From the NCBI GenBank assembly GCA_948525355.1, contig CAOSOP010000006.1:1-20878 (forward strand): a stretch of 20,878 bases of DNA. The letters run 5' to 3'. The translations under genes and the position numbers were made by a program. Below, in pieces: positions 15,332-20,878 of the stretch. This DNA comes from an uncultured Bacilli bacterium. GTDB lineage: Bacteria; Bacillota_I; Bacilli_A; RFN20; CAG-288. Numbering within the stretch: position 1 is the first letter of the stretch; each line of letters starts with the position of its first letter. The notes beneath the pieces were generated by a model. It saw only the letters and a list, made by a program, of their open reading frames with translations, searched no databases and was not told the origin of the DNA.

Positions 15332-16481
15332 ACGCTTTTTTCACCATTTCTTTAAACGCTCTTCCTCTTTCTAAATAGTTCTTATACTCCGTGCTTGATC
15401 CTGAAGGAGATAATAAGACATCACACACTTTAATTTTTTTAGCAAGTTCTATAGCAAAGCTTGTCGCTTCCTTTAACGAACAGAAATAATAAACCTTTGA
15501 CCTATCATCAATATATTTTTTAAACAACTTTCCTTCGTCCCCATATATCAATATATAATCAGCTCTAATCTTTATGCGTGTTTTCGACTTTAAATGTCCA
15601 CCAAGTATCAATATTATCTTTTTATTTCTTTCATTTAAAGCACAAGTGGTCGCTTCAAAAGAAGTCGACTTACTATTATCAATAAACGAAATATCTCCAT
15701 CGAATAAAAACAATTCATTTCTACATTCAATATTAATTTTATTAAAGTCAAAATCAATCTTATCAGTTTCTAAACCAAGACATTTTAAAACATTTAGAAC
15801 TAAATTATAGTCAAATGACTTAACATCTTTTACATCAATATATTCATTATAATTAACTTCAATCTTTAGCTTTCGTGCCAGTTCTTTACTTGCAACAACT
15901 TTTTCACTTAACCTTACAAGTCTTTTTTTCGCTGCAACATATTCTTTAAAATTGTCATAACTGTCAAGATGATTATAAGATAAACTTGTCAGCACTAAAA
16001 CATCTATCAAATCATAAAATAACATCGCTTGATAAGAAGATACTTCTAATATCAAATAATCTAAATCCTCTATGGCATTTAAATAAGAAAAGATTGGTCT
16101 GCCATTATTGCCAAGCGCCAATGCTTTATATCCCAAATCTTTTAATAAACCTTCTAGCATTGTCACCACTGTTGTTTTACCATTAGAACCAGTAACAACG
16201 ATTAGTTTAAATCTTCTCTTTAAAAAATAAAGCGCTAAGCTCAAATCGTTGACAATATTTATTGCTAATAATCTTATAAGATCTAAAGTTTTTGAAGTAA
16301 ACTTAATTCCTGGACTTACAAGTGCCAAATCAAAAAGCGGCAGTTCTTTTTTTAAAAGCCTATAATTATAATCAGCCTGTAATTTATCATCATAAGTATA
16401 TACTTCATAACCTTTTTTTAATAAAAAATCTTTTACCGCAAGATTTGATTTTCCTAAACCAACTAATAAGACTTTCTTCAT
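15321..16481 (-). CDS. murD: UDP-N-acetylmuramoyl-L-alanine:D-glutamate ligase
   Basis: MurD adds D-Glu to UDP-MurNAc-L-Ala, using ATP, in the cytoplasm. Visible motifs are an N-terminal Rossmann-like GLGKSNLAV (8-16), the P-loop VVTGSNGKTT (95-104), SSYQAML (148-154), NHLD (170-173), the Lys pair at 185-186 where the family carries a carbamylated Lys, DNSKSTSFEA (268-277), LILGGHLKS (291-299; the family form is ILGGxDK), and LLSPSGSSTEYKNYLERGRAFK (356-377), a diverged form of LSPACASFDxFxxxExRG. At 386 residues it is shorter than the usual 440-450. Start and stop are shared with mraY as ATGA. The ribosome site is GAGGA. The two diverged motifs do not touch the catalytic P-loop or His. Confidence 0.92.
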   Translation of the reverse strand: MKKVLLVGLGKSNLAVKDFLLKKGYEVYTYDDKLQADYNYRLLKKELPLFDLALVSPGIKFTSKTLDLIRLLAINIVNDLSLALYFLKRRFKLIVVTGSNGKTTVVTMLEGLLKDLGYKALALGNNGRPIFSYLNAIEDLDYLILEVSSYQAMLFYDLIDVLVLTSLSYNHLDSYDNFKEYVAAKKRLVRLSEKVVASKELARKLKIEVNYNEYIDVKDVKSFDYNLVLNVLKCLGLETDKIDFDFNKINIECRNELFLFDGDISFIDNSKSTSFEATTCALNERNKKIILILGGHLKSKTRIKIRADYILIYGDEGKLFKKYIDDRSKVYYFCSLKEATSFAIELAKKIKVCDVLLSPSGSSTEYKNYLERGRAFKEMVKKAYEL

Positions 16482-17464
16482 ATCATAGTCCTCATTAAAA
16501 GTAAAACAATCATAATCGAAGTTTGGATCAAATAATAACTCATCGTAATTTTATATTCAGGAACTTTTTTTAATTCAAAATGATGATGTAAAGGTGCCAT
16601 TAAAAACACTCTTTTATGAGTTATTTTAAAATAGATTACTTGTATGATAACGCTGATTGATTCTACCGCATATAAAAAACCAACAAAGGGAAGAAGAGTT
16701 AATTTATCTAAATAAATAACAGAAAACGCCAAACTAGCACCTAAAAATAAACTTCCACAATCACCCATAAATATTTTCGCCGGATGACTATTTAAGATTA
16801 AGAAACCTAGAATTCCTCCGCATAAAAATAAAAGATATGTTCCTAAGAAAACTTCATTTTGTAAAAACGCAAAGACCATTACAGTCGCAAGTGCGATCAA
16901 GGTCGTTCCTGATGATAGACCATCTAATCCATCTAAAAGATTGCATGAATTAGAAGTCCCTAAAATCAAGAATACGCATAGGAAAATATATAAATAGTTT
17001 AAGAATACCTGAGTATTAAATGGATATAAACTCATCGTCCATGAAAACTTCTCATCATATCCCATAATAAACAAAGATACTAAGGCAAAAAGAATTTCTA
17101 AAGCAACCCTTATTTTTGCACTCAAACCTTTTTCATTTTTAAAGATTGCCTTAATCAAATCATCGATCAGTCCAACGAAAAAATACAAAGAAATTCCAAT
17201 TAAATATCCCATCTTTCTTTCACTATTAAACAACGATGGACTAAAAATCATGATAAAAATCAATGGAGCTATATAAAATGATACTCCACCGAATAATGGT
17301 GTTCCGCTTTTCTTTTGGTGCTTTTTTACTCCAAGTTCATGAATTGGCTGACTTATTTTCTTCTTTAATTGATATTTAATCAATAGCTTACAAGTTAAAA
17401 AAGCAAAGATAACACAGCCAATAAAACCGCAAACCAAAATGAAATACTGTGCTAGTCGAGACAT
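16478..17464 (-). CDS. mraY: Phospho-N-acetylmuramoyl-pentapeptide transferase
   Basis: MraY is a polytopic membrane enzyme that joins UDP-MurNAc-pentapeptide to undecaprenyl phosphate, making lipid I. The 328 residues show about ten membrane segments and all signature sites: the Asp pair in LIDDLIKA (99-106), NLLDGLDGL (175-183), MGDCGS (233-238) and the HHH motif PLHHHFE (291-297). The N-terminal KKSGTPLFGG (51-60) matches the family's K-x-GTPTMGG. The gene starts 13 bases inside murE, behind an AGAGGTG ribosome site. It ends with TGA inside the murD start, which also shows that TGA is a stop codon in this organism. Length is normal. Confidence 0.97.
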   Translation of the reverse strand: MSRLAQYFILVCGFIGCVIFAFLTCKLLIKYQLKKKISQPIHELGVKKHQKKSGTPLFGGVSFYIAPLIFIMIFSPSLFNSERKMGYLIGISLYFFVGLIDDLIKAIFKNEKGLSAKIRVALEILFALVSLFIMGYDEKFSWTMSLYPFNTQVFLNYLYIFLCVFLILGTSNSCNLLDGLDGLSSGTTLIALATVMVFAFLQNEVFLGTYLLFLCGGILGFLILNSHPAKIFMGDCGSLFLGASLAFSVIYLDKLTLLPFVGFLYAVESISVIIQVIYFKITHKRVFLMAPLHHHFELKKVPEYKITMSYYLIQTSIMIVLLLMRTMI

Positions 17465-18795
17465 TTTTTCACCTCTTCTTTATCACTAAAATATATAGTT
17501 TTCCCTTTTATAATTTGATAATCCTCTGCCCCTTTTCCAATTATTAATAGCACTGAATCTTTAATCTTTTTGTATAAAATAACTCCAGCTTTAATCGCTT
17601 TACTTCGATCCTTGATGATAACAAAACTTTTTTTGACTTTCATCATATTTAAAATCCTATCTTCATCTTCATTTCTTGGATTATCATCAGTCAAAATAAC
17701 CTCTCTCGCGTATCTAGCTAAAACTTTTCCATATTCCTTTCTTTTGCTGCTATCACGCTCACCACCAGCGCCAATGACACAGATTATATTTCGTTTATAT
17801 CTTTTAACTTCTTTTAACAAGGCTTTTAGTGCTGGATAAGTGTGTGCATAGTCCACATAAATATCTTCACTTCCAACTCTCTCCATTCTTCCATTTAATG
17901 GATATACAGTCTTTAAATTATTAACTATTAAATTTTTATCATATCCTTCTTCTTTTAAAGCGTTATAGCATATCAAAATATTGTAGGCATTATATTTAAA
18001 AGGAAAATTAATATTAAACTCTATCCCATCGTAGATAAAACTTGAAGAAGATAGTGTCGATCGATAATCTTTAATCTTTTGGGAAAAGATTTTTCCTTTT
18101 TCGCTGTTTTTAATCTTTCGATAATTATATAAAGAATAAATACTACCAGCTTTTTCTAAGGCAAAGTTTATTTTAGTTTCTTTATAATTTTTCTTTGTTT
18201 TATGATAGTCAAGATGATCCGAAGTTATTTTATTTATTAGAAGATACTTTAAATTTAATATATCAAGTCGATGCCTGCTCATTCCAATTGATGAACATTC
18301 AAGCACAACCCTCTTATATCCCTTTAAATATGCGTTATAAATTATTTGTGCTAAATCGCATATACCTGGTGTTGTTAAACTCGTTACAATCGAATTTTCT
18401 ATCCCCTTGGTCGTAGTAATTAAAAAAGTTTTAATTCCCAATTTATTGCACATAGAACTCAAGATATATGCTGTCGTTGATTTCCCATTTGTTCCTGTAA
18501 CACCAACAACTTCCATTTCATTCAACTTATAAAACTTATATAGAATCATTGAAAGTTCTAAATAAAAGTTTTTCAAACAAATAGCGTTGTTAACCTTTTT
18601 TTCTGATAGCACAAGACAAGCACCCTTTTTTAAAGCCTTATCAATATATATCGTTCCATCTGATTTATTACCTGAACGAGCGATGAAGACATCATTTTTT
18701 TGTACTAAATCGACATTCTCAACGATATTATTTACAACAACATCAGAGTCACTTGGTACATTTATCCAAGATAATATATCCTTTACCTTATACAT
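17452..18795 (-). CDS. murE: UDP-MurNAc-tripeptide ligase, probably meso-DAP-adding
   Basis: MurE adds the third amino acid to UDP-MurNAc-L-Ala-D-Glu. The P-loop GVTGTNGKST is at 98-107, with TTTKG and TSLTTPG (substrate side) at 127-144, SDHLDYH at 192-198, the probable carbamylated Lys208 in KETKINFA, and NGRMERV at 301-307. DNPR (371-374) is the motif of meso-diaminopimelate-type MurE, which suggests DAP in the wall. Against this, the later motif reads GKGAEDYQ (420-427) where DAP enzymes have GKGHExYQ, so the choice is not certain. At 447 residues it is a little short (usually about 490). ATG follows the PBP stop directly, with AGGAG just before it in the PBP gene. Confidence 0.92.
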   Translation of the reverse strand: MYKVKDILSWINVPSDSDVVVNNIVENVDLVQKNDVFIARSGNKSDGTIYIDKALKKGACLVLSEKKVNNAICLKNFYLELSMILYKFYKLNEMEVVGVTGTNGKSTTAYILSSMCNKLGIKTFLITTTKGIENSIVTSLTTPGICDLAQIIYNAYLKGYKRVVLECSSIGMSRHRLDILNLKYLLINKITSDHLDYHKTKKNYKETKINFALEKAGSIYSLYNYRKIKNSEKGKIFSQKIKDYRSTLSSSSFIYDGIEFNINFPFKYNAYNILICYNALKEEGYDKNLIVNNLKTVYPLNGRMERVGSEDIYVDYAHTYPALKALLKEVKRYKRNIICVIGAGGERDSSKRKEYGKVLARYAREVILTDDNPRNEDEDRILNMMKVKKSFVIIKDRSKAIKAGVILYKKIKDSVLLIIGKGAEDYQIIKGKTIYFSDKEEVKKCLD

Positions 18796-20706
18796 TTAAT
18801 CTCCTAACTCTATCCAAATCTTGCTTCCTTCAACTATTCTTTCACCAACTTTTGGCAATTGATCGATAACTCTATTTCCTTCACCATTAAAGACAAACTT
18901 AAAATATTTTGACTTTAGCTGATCTTTTGTTAAACCTATATAATTCTCTACTGGATAAGTCTTTTCATCCATCCATGTATATTCTCTATCAACTCCACTA
19001 TAATCCTTCTTCACTCCTAAAATAGGAAGAATCTGCTCAAGAAGGTTTTTTATTATCGGTCCAACAGTTGTTCCACCATACTGAATACAATTAGTTGGTT
19101 TTTTCATTGCGAAATATAAAACAACTTGTGGCTTAGACATTGGTGCAGCCGAAAGGAAAGATAAGATATATTTTCCACTTTCATATGCACCATTTGTTGC
19201 AATTTGTGCAGTACCAGTTTTTCCACCAACACGATAACCATCGATAAACGCTTTTCTTCCAGAACCCTTCGCAACCACCGATTCTAAAGCATACCTCATT
19301 TTTTTGCTCGCCTCAGAAGAAATAACCTGTCTAACTGTTGTCGTTGGATAAATATAAATTTCTTCATTAGTAGAAGAAGAAAGTATGGCATCAGCAATAT
19401 GTGGTTTTAATAAATAACCACCATTAATAACCGAAGAAAATGCTGTAACAAGTTGAATTGGAGTTACAGATATTCCCTGTCCAAAAGAAGAAGTTGCAAC
19501 TTCAAGTGGACCAAAGTTATCATAATTAAATATCAGTCCTTTATTTTCTCCAGCAATATCAACGCCAGTCTTGTTTCCAAATCCAAAATCTCGTATGTAA
19601 TTATATAATTTATCCTTTCCTAATCTTCGACTGATTTCAACAAACCCAGGGTTAGAAGAATTCTGTAAAACTTCAAGAAAAGTCTGTAAACCATGGCCGC
19701 CTTTTTTCCAAGATTTAATTCTTTGACCAGCAACTATTTCATATCCCTTATCATAATAGGTGTCATTTTCCATATCGATAACACCCTCATTGACTGCCGC
19801 CGCAAAAGTCATCGCTTTAAAAGTCGAACCCGGTTCAAAAGATGAAAACACTGGAAGAACACGATTATAAATTGAAGGATCATATTCTTGATAATTATTA
19901 TTGTCATAAGTTGGACGATTAGCAATAGCAAGAATCTTACCAGTATTAGGATCCATTGCTAAGCAGTATATTTCTTCTGGATTATAAAGCGCTTGAGTTT
20001 GATCTAAAACATTTTCAACTATCTGCTGTATTCTATTATCAATCGTTAGTCTGAGTGTAAATCCAGCGACAGGTGCTTCAACGCGTGAAGAAAACGAACC
20101 AAATGCACCACCCTTTGCATCAGTTATATAATTCAGACTTCCATTCTTTCCTCTTAATAGTTCATCATAATAGCTTTCTACTCCAGCTAAACCTGTTCCA
20201 TCTATTCCAGTAAAACCTAAAAGAGAAGATATTCTATTCTTATATGGATATGTTCTCTTATAATCTTGTATTAAATAAACGCCAGGAAAATTATACTTCT
20301 TTATTTCAAGCGCCAATTCATAAGATATCTTTTTTCCCTGAGGATGCAAAAGAAGCATAGAGGCAGGAGTTGAAATCTTTTTAAATAAAACTTCCTTATC
20401 TATATCAAGAAGTTCTCCTAAGACGTCGCTAACTTTTCTTTTATCTTTAACTTGATTAGGAATTAAACTTACACTTAATGCAGGCTCATTATAAACAAGA
20501 CTTGTACCATTTCTATCAGTAATCAAGCCTCTTTTACTGACCAAAGGAAAAGAACGTTCCCATAAATCCTTTGCTTTATTAGTAATAAAGTTCCGTGAAA
20601 TAATATTAGTGAAGAGCAGTTTTCCAAAAACTGCCCCTAAAATAACAAACGATGTTACTAAGATAAACTTTGCTTTCTTATGTATTTTCCCGAAGACTAG
20701 TTTCAT
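18796..20706 (-). CDS. ftsI: Class B penicillin-binding protein (FtsI / PBP2B / SpoVD type) with one PASTA domain
   Basis: This is a D,D-transpeptidase that cross-links septal peptidoglycan as partner of FtsW. The 636 residues contain a short basic N-terminus, one membrane anchor (about 12-34), an N-terminal dimerisation domain with the class B signature RGLITDRNG (59-67), and the transpeptidase domain with SxxK Ser294-T-F-K297, SxN 350-352 (SSN) and KTG 496-498. A single C-terminal PASTA repeat lies at about 586-636 (GLTKDQLKSKYF...GSKIWIELGD). All catalytic motifs are intact. Bacillus SpoVD has one PASTA repeat and PBP2B has two. The gene position fits either, and I infer the division role because no sporulation gene is seen. 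The ATG at 20706 has no good ribosome site. Confidence 0.94.
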   Translation of the reverse strand: MKLVFGKIHKKAKFILVTSFVILGAVFGKLLFTNIISRNFITNKAKDLWERSFPLVSKRGLITDRNGTSLVYNEPALSVSLIPNQVKDKRKVSDVLGELLDIDKEVLFKKISTPASMLLLHPQGKKISYELALEIKKYNFPGVYLIQDYKRTYPYKNRISSLLGFTGIDGTGLAGVESYYDELLRGKNGSLNYITDAKGGAFGSFSSRVEAPVAGFTLRLTIDNRIQQIVENVLDQTQALYNPEEIYCLAMDPNTGKILAIANRPTYDNNNYQEYDPSIYNRVLPVFSSFEPGSTFKAMTFAAAVNEGVIDMENDTYYDKGYEIVAGQRIKSWKKGGHGLQTFLEVLQNSSNPGFVEISRRLGKDKLYNYIRDFGFGNKTGVDIAGENKGLIFNYDNFGPLEVATSSFGQGISVTPIQLVTAFSSVINGGYLLKPHIADAILSSSTNEEIYIYPTTTVRQVISSEASKKMRYALESVVAKGSGRKAFIDGYRVGGKTGTAQIATNGAYESGKYILSFLSAAPMSKPQVVLYFAMKKPTNCIQYGGTTVGPIIKNLLEQILPILGVKKDYSGVDREYTWMDEKTYPVENYIGLTKDQLKSKYFKFVFNGEGNRVIDQLPKVGERIVEGSKIWIELGD

Positions 20707-20731
20707 AATAGACCATATGAAACAAAGAAAA

Positions 20732-20760
20732 TTTATAGAATAATTTAATTAAAAATTCAA
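20732..20760 (-). promoter_or_regulatory. Promoter of the cell-wall/division cluster
   Basis: On the minus strand TTGAAT (20755-20760) and TATAAA (20732-20737) are separated by exactly 17 bases. Transcription would start near 20725, about 20 bases before the PBP start codon. This suggests that the seven genes down to murB can be expressed as one message starting at the PBP gene. Confidence 0.65.
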
Positions 20761-20878
20761 TTCACTTCTGTGTTGGCTTCGCCTTTTTGCGTGTTGCTTT
20801 GGTACGAGTTGGGCCAGTTCGGAATGACTAAATTTGAATCGTTTTGATACTGAGTTATCCACCAATAAGCTATGCTTT
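20761..20878. other. Compositionally distinct segment at the right edge
   Basis: This stretch is visibly richer in G and C than the rest of the window. On the minus strand one frame is open to the edge and ends at TAA 20749-20751 (reading HSELAQLVPKQHAKRRSQ in part). Another ends at TGA close by (LVIPNWPNSYQSNTQKG in part). On the plus strand it reads LASPFCVLLWYELGQFG. None has a start, a ribosome site or a family I know, and none looks like FtsL, which is expected here. TTATCCACC at 20853-20861 resembles a single DnaA box by one mismatch. A dispersed repeat is one possible explanation. Confidence 0.3.

Noticed and set aside
20853..20861. Replication origin at the right edge
   Set aside because: Only one near-match to a DnaA box is visible, with no cluster and no dnaA or dnaN nearby.
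1..20878. CRISPR array, rRNA or tRNA genes
   Set aside because: No regularly spaced repeats and no tRNA cloverleaf apart from the tRNA-like part of tmRNA were found by eye.

Overview
The window is AT-rich and looks like a chromosome segment of a low-GC Firmicute. The gene styles (type-II MurB, PASTA-bearing PBP, compact cell-wall genes, proteins often split by very short gaps) point to the Erysipelotrichia / RF39-like Bacilli that are relatives of Mollicutes. This is inferred from gene content only. It is not a code-4 mycoplasma: mraY ends with TGA, tryptophan is written TGG, and a full peptidoglycan pathway is present. All protein genes lie on the minus strand. The tmRNA gene is the only feature that I place confidently on the plus strand.

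Layout from left to right. At 1-254 is the N-terminus of an IS30-family transposase that runs off the left edge, with a GC-rich palindrome upstream of it. At 582-995 is a GNAT acetyltransferase. At 1388-1768 is a complete tmRNA (ssrA) with its own promoter, an unusual tag sequence, and a bidirectional terminator shared with a SHOCT-domain membrane protein (1876-2454). At 2616-3920 is a membrane protein that resembles M50/site-2-protease-like proteins but lacks the HExxH metal site. Then comes a two-gene operon of a TetR/DhaS-type regulator and an iron-containing alcohol dehydrogenase (3993-5681), with a promoter whose -35 lies inside an operator-like inverted repeat. Next are an M29 aminopeptidase (5757-6995), a four-helix membrane protein with an acidic tail (7118-7669), a likely frameshifted gene remnant (7802-8018), an AAA/DUF4143 ATPase (8062-9495), and pyruvate phosphate dikinase (9743-12391).

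The right 8.2 kb (12522-20706) is a tightly packed division and cell-wall cluster, transcribed leftwards in the order PBP/ftsI, murE, mraY, murD, ftsW, murG, murB. Together these genes build the UDP-MurNAc-peptide (MurB, MurD, MurE), make lipid I and lipid II (MraY, MurG), and polymerise and cross-link septal peptidoglycan (FtsW plus PBP). Every junction overlaps or abuts, so translation is probably coupled. The order is that of Bacillus, but the cluster stops at murB with ppdK next instead of divIB/ftsA/ftsZ. A good promoter lies directly in front of the PBP gene, and no ftsL is recognisable there. Several Mur proteins are shorter than usual.

I see no clearly novel system. The best second looks are the tmRNA tag that ends in Cys instead of Ala-Ala, the pseudo-M50 protein, the compacted dcw cluster, the frameshifted remnant, and the compositionally distinct segment at the right edge.
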